Positions 41,087-49,687 of a stretch of DNA of 64,000 bases are shown here, piece after piece. The stretch's first letter is position 1; the number at the start of each line of letters is the position of its first letter. A program made the position numbers and the translations under genes. Origin of the DNA: Blautia sp. An81 (lineage in GTDB: Bacteria; Bacillota; Clostridia; Lachnospirales; Lachnospiraceae); contig NZ_NFHH01000005.1 of assembly GCF_002161285.1 (NCBI RefSeq), positions 1-64,000 on the forward strand, read 5' to 3'. The notes under the pieces were generated by a model. That model made no database searches, had not been told where the DNA came from, and was given only the letters and a program-made list of their open reading frames with translations.

Positions 41087-41771
41087 TTTTATATCCGCAC
41101 CCCCAGACTGTCTTAATGTACTTGGGCTTTTCAAAGGAGTCTCCCATTTTCTCTCTTAAATGCCGGATATGGACTGTAATAGTATTATTATTTTTCTGGT
41201 AGTATTCATCCTTCCAAACTTCGTGGAAAAGCTCCTCAGCACTGACTACGGTTCCTTTCCGTCTGCAGAGTACAGACAAAATCGTAAATTCTGTAGGTGT
41301 AAGAGATAAAGGCTTTTCATTCAGTGTACACTCATGGGTTCTGAGATTCAAAACCAGCCCCTTATGGAAAAATACTTCTTCCTGTTTGGCACTGCTTTTG
41401 TCGTACTGTTTATATCTTCTCAGCTGGGCTTTTACTCTCGCCACCAACTCCAAGGGAAGAAAAGGCTTTGTCACATAATCATCTGCTCCCAGGGTAAGGC
41501 CGTTGATCTTGTCAATTTCCGCTCCTTTAGCCGTGAGCATGATAATGGGGTAGGTATATCTTTCCCGTATAAATCTACACAATTCCAGGCCGTCTATCCC
41601 CGGCATCATAATATCCAGTACAGCCAAGTCCATCTCTTCTTTTTCTGCATAGTTCATAGCCTTCCGGGAGTCATAGAATTTAAAAACCTGGAAGCCTTCA
41701 TTTTCCAGATACAGAGTCACTAAATCTGTAATCTCCTTCTCGTCATCCACCACTAAAATTTTTCCTTCCAT
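41076..41771 (-). CDS. VanR-like response regulator
   Basis: An OmpR-family regulator of 231 residues. The receiver has KILVVDDEKEITDLV, the phospho-acceptor in LAVLDIMMPGIDGLELC near residue 52, and ADDYVTKPFLPLELVARVK near 95-113. The DNA-binding domain includes SLTPTEFTILSVLCRRKG and ends NTITVHIRHLREKMGD then KTVWGCGYKIEG. Most of these segments match VanR closely. ATG 41771 (AAGGAGG upstream) is preferred to GTG 41774. No vanH, vanA/B or vanX genes accompany it in this window. Confidence 0.9.
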   Translation of the reverse strand: MEGKILVVDDEKEITDLVTLYLENEGFQVFKFYDSRKAMNYAEKEEMDLAVLDIMMPGIDGLELCRFIRERYTYPIIMLTAKGAEIDKINGLTLGADDYVTKPFLPLELVARVKAQLRRYKQYDKSSAKQEEVFFHKGLVLNLRTHECTLNEKPLSLTPTEFTILSVLCRRKGTVVSAEELFHEVWKDEYYQKNNNTITVHIRHLREKMGDSFEKPKYIKTVWGCGYKIEG

Positions 41772-41810
41772 CACTGCCTCCTTAATCCTGGGTCAAAAAT
41801 CGTTTTTTTT

Positions 41811-41839
41811 ATCTTACCATAGAATAAGGTCCTGGACAA
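41811..41839 (-). promoter_or_regulatory. promoter for the VanRS-like operon
   Basis: On the minus strand TTGTCC (41834-41839), 17 nt, TAAGAT (41811-41816), 40 nt upstream of the regulator start. Confidence 0.5.
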
Positions 41840-42227
41840 TTTCAAAAGCAAAGTGGGCAAGCCCACCTCAGCTTCCCCTCCCATCAATCTTGAGGAGCTT
41901 GAACACTTTGTGCGCCGCCGCAATACCGCAAGAGGACTTTCCTATTATGCGGAATAGCCGCACCTATCCTAGGCGCTATAAAAATGTTTGACTATCTGTT
42001 AAATCTACGGATTCCGTTTATCCAGAATATGCAGATCGCTTTTTATGGTATTATAAACTTAAACCCTGTAGCAGAATTTTTCTGTTCTGGGATTACTGGC
42101 ATTCTTCTGTTTTTCCTGGGCCGGGGCGCATGGAAGCTCCTGCTCCTGTATCTTGGAAAAATAAGCTGTGCAAAAAAGAGTTTATTATAGTGTACGGTAT
42201 CAAAATTATATTTTCAGAAAATATTTA
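41840..42227 (+). other. gene-poor spacer with probable degraded sequence
   Basis: No convincing gene. A plus-strand frame to a TAG at about 41959 reads LEELEHFVRRRNTARGLSYY, and a second frame (41984-42190, 68 codons) encodes a hydrophobic peptide (FCSGITGILLFFLGRGAW) without any ribosome site. The stretch 41853-41895 resembles 49751-49793 (about 31 of 42 positions, mostly transitions). I read this as decayed DNA or repeat remnant. Confidence 0.35.
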
Positions 42228-42272
42228 AGGGGATATCACAGCACCGAAGACCGGTGTCCTGCAATATCCCCT
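42228..42272 (-). terminator. terminator of the 163-residue protein gene
   Basis: AGGGGATAT (from 42228) and ATATCCCCT (to 42272) form a perfect 9-bp stem; a second stem (CACCG / CGGTG) lies inside. The following T-run on the minus strand is interrupted. It lies 48 nt after the gene's stop. Confidence 0.6.
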
Positions 42273-42319
42273 GTCTAAAAATTCTGTTTTATTCGTGTCC
42301 CCCATACGTGGCAGAACGT

Positions 42320-42811
42320 TTACATAGAGTCAGTTTGTAAATGAAGCTGTTCCAGTGCATTTTTTACTCCGGCCTTGTTTTTTATATAATAGTATCTGTC
42401 ATCTATTCCAAAGTATCCGCCGCCAAAGAACAGCCTATATTCTTTTCCTTCTTTTGTAGTCACTCTATAGTTCACAAATTCTCGGTAGGAAATAATCTGG
42501 CTGCTTTTAGTAAAGAAGCTTCTTCTGGAAAGTCTCCTCTTGTTGGAAACTCTTCCTTCAAGTCTGACCTTTCGGAGAAGCTGAATAAATTCATCAAATT
42601 TTTCTTCTGGCAGATACTGCCCATAATTTATCTGGACAGTATCTGCCATTCCTGTATAATAAACCGTACTTATCTGTTCCTTCTCCAGTATGGAGATTAC
42701 CCTTCTAAGTCCCGGCTGATAGTAGAGGGCAATCGCTCCGAAAACAAGCACCCACAATACAATAAAAGCCTGCACAAATCCTTTCCTCTTCCAAAATTTT
42801 TCCAACTTCAT
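42320..42811 (-). CDS. hypothetical membrane-anchored protein
   Basis: A 163-residue protein with a short basic N-terminus (MKLEKFWKRKG), one membrane helix (residues 12-32) and an extracytoplasmic domain of ~130 residues. The domain is rich in Tyr and basic residues and has strands such as DTVQINYGQYL, EYRLFFGGGYFGIDDRYYYI. I do not recognise a family; the pattern fits small clostridial cell-surface or immunity-like proteins, but nothing in the sequence fixes a role. It lies 54 nt downstream of the VOC gene and may be its partner in one transcript. Confidence 0.55.
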   Translation of the reverse strand: MKLEKFWKRKGFVQAFIVLWVLVFGAIALYYQPGLRRVISILEKEQISTVYYTGMADTVQINYGQYLPEEKFDEFIQLLRKVRLEGRVSNKRRLSRRSFFTKSSQIISYREFVNYRVTTKEGKEYRLFFGGGYFGIDDRYYYIKNKAGVKNALEQLHLQTDSM

Positions 42812-42865
42812 CCTCCTGTCACCTCACAGGATTCCCAGAGCCTTCTGTATAAGAGACCTGGTTCC

Positions 42866-43207
42866 TTACCGCTGCACCACACAGAACGGATTGCCATCCG
42901 GGTCCTGCAAAACCACGTAATCTGCTCCCTCCTCATAATTCCATGGTTTCCTTGTCGCCCCTAAAGCCAGCAGTCTTTCTACTTCCCTTTGCTGATCATC
43001 TGTAAATAAGTCCAGATGATGTCTTCTGGCTTTCGGAGAAGACACCTTATTCAAAGAAAGCTGAATGCCGCTGCCCTGAACAGGAACTAATATCGCCCAC
43101 CCTTCTGAGGCCGGGTATTTTAATCTATAATTTAATGCTTTACTCCAAAAAGCCACACTGCCTGAAACATCCTGTACGCCCCAGACTACAGCACCTATTT
43201 CTAACAT
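42866..43207 (-). CDS. VOC-family (glyoxalase/bleomycin-resistance fold) protein
   Basis: A 113-residue single-domain protein of the vicinal oxygen chelate superfamily. It opens with GAVVWGVQDVSGSVAFWSKA, the usual betaalpha-beta module, has HHLDLFTDD near residue 57 (candidate metal His) and ends VVLQDPDGNPFCVVQ, the classic closing strand. Members act as glyoxalases, dioxygenases or drug-binding proteins; the substrate is not evident. Confidence 0.8.
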   Translation of the reverse strand: MLEIGAVVWGVQDVSGSVAFWSKALNYRLKYPASEGWAILVPVQGSGIQLSLNKVSSPKARRHHLDLFTDDQQREVERLLALGATRKPWNYEEGADYVVLQDPDGNPFCVVQR

Positions 43208-43271
43208 CGTCTCTTACGCCTCCTATAAATCGTTATTCTTTACGAAATATCAGCAGCTTCTCTTTGTTGTA

Positions 43272-44408
43272 CTAAGACAATCTCCCCTTAAAGTCCTCAT
43301 ACCCGAACTTCTTCACCAGCACTTTCTCCCCGTCCGCCTTTTCCCAGACAATGTCCGGAAGGGGCATTCCGTTGAAAGTATTGGTCTTCACCATGGTATA
43401 AAGAGCCATATCTTCCAGAATAATCTGATCCCCCGGCTTTAAAGGCTCATCAAAAGAGTAATCCCCGATCACATCTCCAGCCAGACAGGTAGGTCCTGCA
43501 AGGCGGAAAGTATAGACCTTTTCCCCCGGCTCTCCGCTGTTTTCCACCGGAGGGCGGTAGGGCATTTCCAGCACATCGGGCATATGGCAGGCTGCAGAAG
43601 TATCCAGTATGGCAATATCCATATCATTGTGGACCACTTCCAGCACAGAAGAAACCAGCAGTCCTGCATTTAAGACCACTGCCTCCCCAGGCTCCAGGTA
43701 GACCTCTAAATCATAGGTCTCTTTCAGCCGCTTTACCATTGCAATGAGCTTTTCTATATCATATCCCTCTTTTGTAATATGATGTCCCCCTCCCAGGTTC
43801 AGCCAATTCATCTGATACAGATATTTTCCAAACTTTTCCTCCACAGCCTGAAGGGTGATCTCCAAGTCCTCAGCTCCCTGTTCACAGAGAGTGTGGAAGT
43901 GCAGTCCGTCCAAAAATGGCAGAAGGCTCTCATCAAAATTCTCCAGAGTGGTTCCCAGCCTGGATCCCGGTGCACAGGGATCATAAATAGCATGTCCCTC
44001 CTGGGTGGAACACTGAGGATTGACCCGCAGACCTATGGATTTTCCCGCTTTTTTTGCCCGTTCTCCAAAGAGTCTTACCTGTCTGGGAGAGTTGAATACC
44101 AGATCATCTGCGTACTGTAAGATTTCCTCAAACTCCTCTTCCCGGTAGGCAGGAGAAAACACATGGGTTTCTCCTCCAAAACATTCATGACCCAGCCGGG
44201 CCTCATATACTCCGCTGGCCGTGGTTCCTGCCAGATATTTCCGGATCAGAGGGTAAGCATAAAACATGGAAAAAGCCTTCTGAGCCAGAAGGATTTTACA
44301 GCCTGCCCGTTCCTGTACATCTTTTAAAATTTCCAGATTGTGGAGCAGGCTTTTCTCCTCCACCAGAAAATAGGGGGTAGAAAAGCCTGCCTGTGTATTC
44401 CCGCTCAT
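43272..44408 (-). CDS. nspC: carboxynorspermidine (carboxyspermidine) decarboxylase
   Basis: PLP-dependent decarboxylase of the alanine-racemase fold, 378 residues. It converts carboxyspermidine or carboxynorspermidine to spermidine or norspermidine. Visible landmarks: ILLAQKAFSMFYAYPLIRK near residue 38-56 with the PLP lysine, the GLRVNPQCS strand near 130, LNLGGGHHITK near 205, EPGEAVVLNAGLLVSSV near 240 and CHMPDVLEMPYRP near 275. ATG 44408 overlaps the stop of the preceding dehydrogenase gene (TAATG), so translation is coupled. It is the last gene of the polyamine operon. Confidence 0.93.
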   Translation of the reverse strand: MSGNTQAGFSTPYFLVEEKSLLHNLEILKDVQERAGCKILLAQKAFSMFYAYPLIRKYLAGTTASGVYEARLGHECFGGETHVFSPAYREEEFEEILQYADDLVFNSPRQVRLFGERAKKAGKSIGLRVNPQCSTQEGHAIYDPCAPGSRLGTTLENFDESLLPFLDGLHFHTLCEQGAEDLEITLQAVEEKFGKYLYQMNWLNLGGGHHITKEGYDIEKLIAMVKRLKETYDLEVYLEPGEAVVLNAGLLVSSVLEVVHNDMDIAILDTSAACHMPDVLEMPYRPPVENSGEPGEKVYTFRLAGPTCLAGDVIGDYSFDEPLKPGDQIILEDMALYTMVKTNTFNGMPLPDIVWEKADGEKVLVKKFGYEDFKGRLS

Positions 44409-45610
44409 TAATCCACCAGAACCGGATCGTGGCTTTCTCTCCATGGCAGTCCCCATTTATTCAGGGCTTCCATAAATGGATCCGGATCAAATTCTTCAAT
44501 GTTATGGACTCCCGGTTTGTTCCACTTTCCTGTCATGATCATCATAGCGCCGATCATAGCAGGAACGCCTGTGGTATAGGCAACTGCCTGGGAGCCTACC
44601 TCTGCATAGCACTTCTCATGGTCGCAGATGTTGTACAGATAATAGTTCTTGTCCTTTCCGTCTTTCTTTCCCTGGAAAATACAGCCGATATTGGTCTTTC
44701 CTTTGGTTCTTGGTCCCAGAGAAGCCGGATCAGGAAGAACTGCCTTTAAGAACTGGAGAGGCACGATTTCTTTTCCCTCAAACATAATAGGCTCAATAGA
44801 GGTCATTCCTACATTCTCCAGACATTTTAAGTGGGTAAGATAGCTCTGTCCAAAGGTCATGAAGAAACGGATTCTCTTGATCCCTGGAATATTCAGAGCC
44901 AGGCTTTCGATTTCCTCATGGTGGAGCAGATACATATCCTTCTCTCCTACTTCTTCAAAATTATAAACTCTCTTGATCTCCATAGGTTTGGTCTCCACCC
45001 AGTGTCCGTCTTCCCAGTAAGAGCCGTTAGCAGAAACCTCCCGGATATTGATCTCCGGGTTAAAGTTGGTGGCAAAAGGATAGCCGTGATCGCCGCCGTT
45101 GCAGTCCAGGATATCAATATAGTTAATCTCATCAAATTCATGTTTCAGAGCATAGGCAGAGAATACTCCTGTAACTCCCGGATCGAAACCGCTTCCCAAA
45201 AGGGCGGTGATCCCGGCTTTTTCAAACCTTTCTCTGTAAGCCCACTGCCAGCTGTATTCAAATTTTGCCGTGTCTTCCGGCTCATAATTGGCAGTATCCA
45301 CATAGTGGGTCTTTGTAGCCAGACAGGCGTCCATAATAGTCAGATCCTGATATGGCAGAGCCAGATTCAGCACCACATCTGGTTTTTCCCTGTTGATCAG
45401 ATTGATCAGTTCCTCCACATTGTCTGCATTTACCTGTGCAGTGGTGATCTTTGTCTTGGTGGTTCCCTGAAGTTTTTCCTTCAGAGCGTCGCACTTGGAC
45501 ACTGTCCTGCTGGCAATGCAGATCTCCTCAAATACTTCACTGTTCTGGCAGCATTTGTGAATAGCTACAGAAGCTACGCCGCCGCATCCGATGATCAATG
45601 CTTTTCCCAT
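44408..45610 (-). CDS. carboxynorspermidine/carboxyspermidine dehydrogenase (saccharopine dehydrogenase family)
   Basis: A 400-residue NADPH-dependent enzyme with an N-terminal Rossmann motif, ALIIGCGGVASVAIHKC. It contains GSGFDPGVTGVFSAYALKH near residue 140-158 and VAYTTGVPAMIGAMMIMTG near 350. Its coupling to nspC identifies it as the dehydrogenase that condenses aspartate-semialdehyde with putrescine (or diaminopropane), rather than a lysine-pathway enzyme. It follows speB after a 106-nt gap, longer than the others in this operon, so a second promoter is possible. Confidence 0.9.
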   Translation of the reverse strand: MGKALIIGCGGVASVAIHKCCQNSEVFEEICIASRTVSKCDALKEKLQGTTKTKITTAQVNADNVEELINLINREKPDVVLNLALPYQDLTIMDACLATKTHYVDTANYEPEDTAKFEYSWQWAYRERFEKAGITALLGSGFDPGVTGVFSAYALKHEFDEINYIDILDCNGGDHGYPFATNFNPEINIREVSANGSYWEDGHWVETKPMEIKRVYNFEEVGEKDMYLLHHEEIESLALNIPGIKRIRFFMTFGQSYLTHLKCLENVGMTSIEPIMFEGKEIVPLQFLKAVLPDPASLGPRTKGKTNIGCIFQGKKDGKDKNYYLYNICDHEKCYAEVGSQAVAYTTGVPAMIGAMMIMTGKWNKPGVHNIEEFDPDPFMEALNKWGLPWRESHDPVLVD

Positions 45611-45716
45611 GATTTTTCCTCCGATTTCTTTTTTGCCTTCAACTTTCGGCTATTGTATTTATAATGTTACTATCTTTTTACCTTTTTCGTGTTTCCATGC
45701 ATTCGTATGCTTACTT

Positions 45717-46571
45717 CTATTTACCCAGCGCCAGAAGCATCTCCCGGACGATCTTGCAGGCCACGGCAGTGGAAGCCCCGCTCTGGTCGTAGTGAGGGCT
45801 CAGCTCATTTACGTCGCAGGCAACCACATTGCCCTTTTGGCAGACTAGGGTGGCTGCTTTGCGAAGCTCCTCAAAGGAGACCCCGCCAGGTTCTGGCGTA
45901 CCTGTTCCCGGAAATACGGAAGGATCCAGCACATCCAGATCCAGAGTAAAGTAAACAGGAACATCCTTCAGTTGTTCCAGGATTTCCTCAAGGCCCTCAA
46001 AATCAAATTTTCTGGTTTTTACATGGTCTTTTCCCCAGTAAAATTCTTCCCGGTCTCCAGAGCGGATACCAAACTGATAGATACGTCCGTCTCCTGCCAG
46101 CTCCCAGCATCTTCTCAGCACACAGGCGTGGGAAAGTTCTGCTCCCAGATAGTCCTGGCGCAGATCTGCATGGGCGTCAAAATGAATCACATGGATGTCC
46201 GGAAATTTTTTAATCGCTGCCCGGAAAGCACCCAGGGTCACCAGATGTTCTCCTCCCAGCATAAAAGGTATCTTCCCGTCATTCAGTATGGTCTGTGCCC
46301 GTTCTTCAATATCTGCCAGGGCCAGCTTGGTATTTCCGAAACTCAGCTCCAGATCTCCCGAATCCATGATCCGGTAATCTCTCAGATCCCGGTCCTGATA
46401 AGGACTGTAGCTTTCCAGCCCAAAAGACTCATGGCGGATAGTGCTGCTCCCGAATCTGGTTCCCGGTCTGAAGGAAGTGCTGGAATCAAAAGGCGCTCCG
46501 AAAAGCACGATATCCGCTTCCTCATAGTCTCTGTCACATTCCAGATAAGTCTCAACGTTTGTTCTCAACAT
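45717..46571 (-). CDS. speB: agmatinase
   Basis: Ureohydrolase of 284 residues that turns agmatine into putrescine and urea. The binuclear manganese ligands are visible: GGEHLVTLG near residue 95, HFDAHADLRQDYLG near 117-130, and TLDLDVLDPSVFPGTGTPEPGG near 200-219. The start overlaps speE by 20 nt. Together with the SpeA-type decarboxylase it makes putrescine by the arginine-agmatine route. Confidence 0.93.
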   Translation of the reverse strand: MLRTNVETYLECDRDYEEADIVLFGAPFDSSTSFRPGTRFGSSTIRHESFGLESYSPYQDRDLRDYRIMDSGDLELSFGNTKLALADIEERAQTILNDGKIPFMLGGEHLVTLGAFRAAIKKFPDIHVIHFDAHADLRQDYLGAELSHACVLRRCWELAGDGRIYQFGIRSGDREEFYWGKDHVKTRKFDFEGLEEILEQLKDVPVYFTLDLDVLDPSVFPGTGTPEPGGVSFEELRKAATLVCQKGNVVACDVNELSPHYDQSGASTAVACKIVREMLLALGK

Positions 46572-47412
46572 CTTTTAATAGCTCCTCTACATATGCCGGG
46601 AGGTAAAAAGCTCCCTTGTGCAGTGTGGTGGTATAATACCTGGTAGTAATTCCCCTGTCATTCCACTCCTTTTCCCTCAGGTCCCGGAGAGGATGATATT
46701 TCTTGGAGGCAAAGCCAAAAAGCCAGTGGCCCGATGGATAAGTTGGAATATGGGCCTGATATACCCGGCTTATGGGGAAAGATTCTGTTATATTTCTATG
46801 GGCCCGCTGGCAGGCCAGGGCGTCCTCCTCATAAAAAGGACTTTCATGCTGGTTTACCATGATCCCGTCTTCCTTCAGGGCTTTATAGCAGTTCCCATAA
46901 AACTCTCTGGTAAAAAGCCCCTCTCCCGGGCCAAAGGGATCTGTAGAATCCACAATGATCAGATCATATTCTTCCTTACATCTGCGGATAAACTTCAGGC
47001 CGTCCTCATAATGGATCTCTACCCGTTCATCATCCAGACGGCAGGCAGTCTGGGGCAGGTATTTCTTACACACCTCCACCACCATCTCGTCAATTTCCAC
47101 CAGGTCGATCCGCTGGATCTCCGGGTACCTGACCAGCTCCCGGATAACTCCACCGTCTCCTGCTCCAATGACCAGCACCTTCTCCACATGGGGGTGTACT
47201 GCCATAGGAATATGGGTGATCATCTCATGGTAGATAAACTCATCCTTTTCCGTCAGCATCATATAACCGTCCAGAGTCAGAAAACGGCCAAACTCCGGTG
47301 ACTCAAACACATCGATCCGCTGGAAATCACTGTGGCCGCTGTAAAGCTGCCGGTCAACCCGGATGGAAAGCTTCACATTCTTTGTCTGTTTTTCAGAAAA
47401 CCAAAAATCCAT
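46552..47412 (-). CDS. speE: spermidine synthase
   Basis: Aminopropyltransferase of 286 residues, transferring the aminopropyl group from decarboxylated SAM to putrescine. Landmarks: DGYMMLTEKDEFIYHEMITH near residue 48-67, VLVIGAGDGGVIRELVRYP near 80-98, and DLIIVDSTDPFGPGEGL near 150-166. It lies 2 nt after speA and overlaps speB. SpeD upstream in the same operon provides its co-substrate. Confidence 0.95.
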   Translation of the reverse strand: MDFWFSEKQTKNVKLSIRVDRQLYSGHSDFQRIDVFESPEFGRFLTLDGYMMLTEKDEFIYHEMITHIPMAVHPHVEKVLVIGAGDGGVIRELVRYPEIQRIDLVEIDEMVVEVCKKYLPQTACRLDDERVEIHYEDGLKFIRRCKEEYDLIIVDSTDPFGPGEGLFTREFYGNCYKALKEDGIMVNQHESPFYEEDALACQRAHRNITESFPISRVYQAHIPTYPSGHWLFGFASKKYHPLRDLREKEWNDRGITTRYYTTTLHKGAFYLPAYVEELLKDVENKR

Positions 47413-47414
47413 GT

Positions 47415-48869
47415 CTATACTCCTTTCAGCACATTGAGATGGCGGATTTCAAGATCCTCCGCTCCTGTTAAAGTACAGCCTTTTTCTCTGGCATATTCAA
47501 TATGTTCCCGGATTTCCTGAGTCACCCGCTCTCCCGGTGCCAGAATAGGGATTCCCGGAGGATAGCACATGACAAATTCACCGGAAATCCGTCCCGGCGC
47601 ATCCTTCAGCTCCACCTTTTCTTTATCTGCGTAAAAAGCATCCTGGGGAGACACCGCTACCTGAGGATCCACATATTCCTGGGTCATAAGATTCACTTTT
47701 TCTTTCCCGAATCTCCTGGAAATCTCCGCAAGAGCAGATACCAGACGCTCAATATCCTGCTTTCTGTCTCCAATAGACAGATAAGCCAGAAAGTTTCCAA
47801 AGTCCCCGAATTCTATCTGAATATCATACTCGTCTCTCAGAAGATCATAGACCTCGATTCCCGCCAGCCCTACATCCAGGGTATGGACCGCCAGCTTGGT
47901 CACATCAAAGTCATAGACGCTGTTTCCATTGATCAGCTCTCTGCAGAAAGCGTAATACCCTCCAATATCGTTAATCTCTGCTCTGGCGTATTTTGCATAG
48001 CTTCTTACCTTTTCAAAGGTCTCCTTGCCTCTGAGAGCCAGATTCCTCCTGGAAATATCCAGACTGGAGAGAAGAAGATACGAGCCGCTGGTAGTCTGGG
48101 TCAGGTTTATGATCTGGCGGACATACCCCTCGGACATATTGGGTCCCAGAAGGAGAAGGGAACTCTGTGTGAGACTTCCCCCTGATTTGTGCATAGACAC
48201 TGCAGCCATATCTGCTCCTGCTTCCATAGCAGATACCGGAAGCTGGTCGGAAAAATAAAAATGAGTTCCATGGGCCTCGTCTGCCAGACAATACATGCCA
48301 TGGTCATGGGCCATCTTCACAATGGTTTTTATGTCAGAACAAATTCCATAATAAGTAGGATTGTTCACCAGCACCGCTTTGGCATCCGGATTTTCTTCAA
48401 TGGCCCTCTTAACATCCTCCACCGTCATTCCCAGGGGAATTCCCAGCCGGTCATTGCACTGAGGATTTACATATACCGGCACTGCTCCGCAGAGTACCAT
48501 AGCTCCGATCACGCTTCTGTGGACGTTTCTGGGAAGAATGATCTTCTCCCCTCTCTTTGCCACAGAAAGGACCATAGCCTGAACTGCGGAAGTGGTCCCT
48601 CCTACCATCAGAAATGCATTGGCTGCTCCAAAAGCCTCTGCTGCCAGCTCTTCCGCCTGACGGATCACCGACACGGGATGGCAGAGATTATCCAGGGGCT
48701 TCATAGAATTTACATCCATACTCATGCATTTCTCTCCCAGAAGCCTGGCAAGCTCCGGATTTCCTCTTCCTCTTTTATGTCCGGGTACGTCAAAAGGTAC
48801 CACCCTCATCTTTCTCAGTCTTTCCAATGCCTCGTAAATCGGGGCGTTTTCCTGGGATATTTCACCCAT
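47415..48869 (-). CDS. speA: arginine decarboxylase, SpeA/YaaO (aminotransferase-fold) type
   Basis: PLP enzyme of 484 residues of the Orn/Lys/Arg decarboxylase group, in its short Firmicutes form. Near the N-terminus it has VPFDVPGHKRGRGNPEL; the PLP site is DEAHGTHFYFSDQLP near residue 200, with the Schiff-base lysine in VSMHKSGGSLTQSS near 230. Based on the agmatinase next door it most likely decarboxylates arginine to agmatine; lysine or ornithine activity cannot be ruled out from sequence. Spacing to speE is 2 nt. Confidence 0.9.
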   Translation of the reverse strand: MGEISQENAPIYEALERLRKMRVVPFDVPGHKRGRGNPELARLLGEKCMSMDVNSMKPLDNLCHPVSVIRQAEELAAEAFGAANAFLMVGGTTSAVQAMVLSVAKRGEKIILPRNVHRSVIGAMVLCGAVPVYVNPQCNDRLGIPLGMTVEDVKRAIEENPDAKAVLVNNPTYYGICSDIKTIVKMAHDHGMYCLADEAHGTHFYFSDQLPVSAMEAGADMAAVSMHKSGGSLTQSSLLLLGPNMSEGYVRQIINLTQTTSGSYLLLSSLDISRRNLALRGKETFEKVRSYAKYARAEINDIGGYYAFCRELINGNSVYDFDVTKLAVHTLDVGLAGIEVYDLLRDEYDIQIEFGDFGNFLAYLSIGDRKQDIERLVSALAEISRRFGKEKVNLMTQEYVDPQVAVSPQDAFYADKEKVELKDAPGRISGEFVMCYPPGIPILAPGERVTQEIREHIEYAREKGCTLTGAEDLEIRHLNVLKGV

Positions 48870-48928
48870 ATGCCCACCTCCTGCTCATACAATATGCTCT
48901 CTTTTGAAAGCATGCTTAACTGCTAAAA

Positions 48929-49687
48929 TCAGTAAATATTCCGTCCGCTGAAGATTTCAATCATTTCTCTTCGCAGACTGTTCATAATATCCAGCCGCTT
49001 TTTCGGCGGAAGCTCATAGATGTCCGTATTAAACAGATAGTTCTGGAGATCGATCTCCTTCACCATCATCTTCGTATGAAAAATATTTGCCTCATATACA
49101 TTAATATCCACTGCGTCATACCTTTCCAGAGTACGGCTGTCGATATAGTCCTGGATAGATGTGACCTTGTGGTCCATAAATAATTTTTCCCCGTTTACGC
49201 TTCTGGTAAATCCCCTGACCCGGTAATCCATGGTAATGATATCCGAATCAAAAGAACCGATGAGATAATCCAGGGTGGAAAGAGGGGTGATCTCCCCGCA
49301 GGTAGCTACATCAATATCCACCCGGAAGGTAGCCAGGCAAGTCTCCGGATGATACTCCGGATAAGTATGGACCGTCACATGGCTTTTATCCAGATGGGCT
49401 ACCTGAGTGCTTCCCGCCGGGATCATGGATCCCTCTGCGATAAGCAGAGTAACCGAAGCTCCCTGAGGCTCGTAATCCTGCTGGGCGATATTCAGCACCT
49501 GAGCCCCGATCATATCTGTAAGAGTTGTCAGTATGGTCCTGAGTCTGTCAGAATTATACTGCTCGTCAATATAGGCAATATAATCCTTCTGCTCTCTGGC
49601 CGTCTTGGCGTAACAGACGTCGTAAATGTTAAAGCTCAGCGCCTTCGTTAAATTATTAAATCCATATAACCTTAGTTTTTCGCCCAT
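48929..49687 (-). CDS. speD: S-adenosylmethionine decarboxylase proenzyme (E. coli type)
   Basis: Pyruvoyl-dependent enzyme of 252 residues that makes decarboxylated SAM for SpeE. The self-cleavage site is visible in [18 protein letters not shown] near residue 98-115, where the Ser becomes the pyruvoyl group; the catalytic Cys is probably that of [14 protein letters not shown] near 135. Its length fits the class 1a (E. coli-like) form, not the ~125-residue class 1b common in many Firmicutes. AAAAGGAGT lies before the ATG. It is the first gene of the polyamine operon, 60 nt before speA. Confidence 0.94.
   Translation of the reverse strand: MGEKLRLYGFNNLTKALSFNIYDVCYAKTAREQKDYIAYIDEQYNSDRLRTILTTLTDMIGAQVLNIAQQDYEPQGASVTLLIAEGSMIPAGSTQVAHLDKSHVTVHTYPEYHPETCLATFRVDIDVATCGEITPLSTLDYLIGSFDSDIITMDYRVRGFTRSVNGEKLFMDHKVTSIQDYIDSRTLERYDAVDINVYEANIFHTKMMVKEIDLQNYLFNTDIYELPPKKRLDIMNSLRREMIEIFSGRNIY

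Noticed and set aside
38818-41771. Vancomycin resistance cluster
   Set aside because: Only the regulators are VanRS-like; vanH, ligase and vanX genes are absent, so resistance cannot be claimed.
41984-42190. 68-codon hydrophobic ORF
   Set aside because: No ribosome site, no recognisable family, and it lies in decayed-looking sequence; kept only inside the spacer entry.
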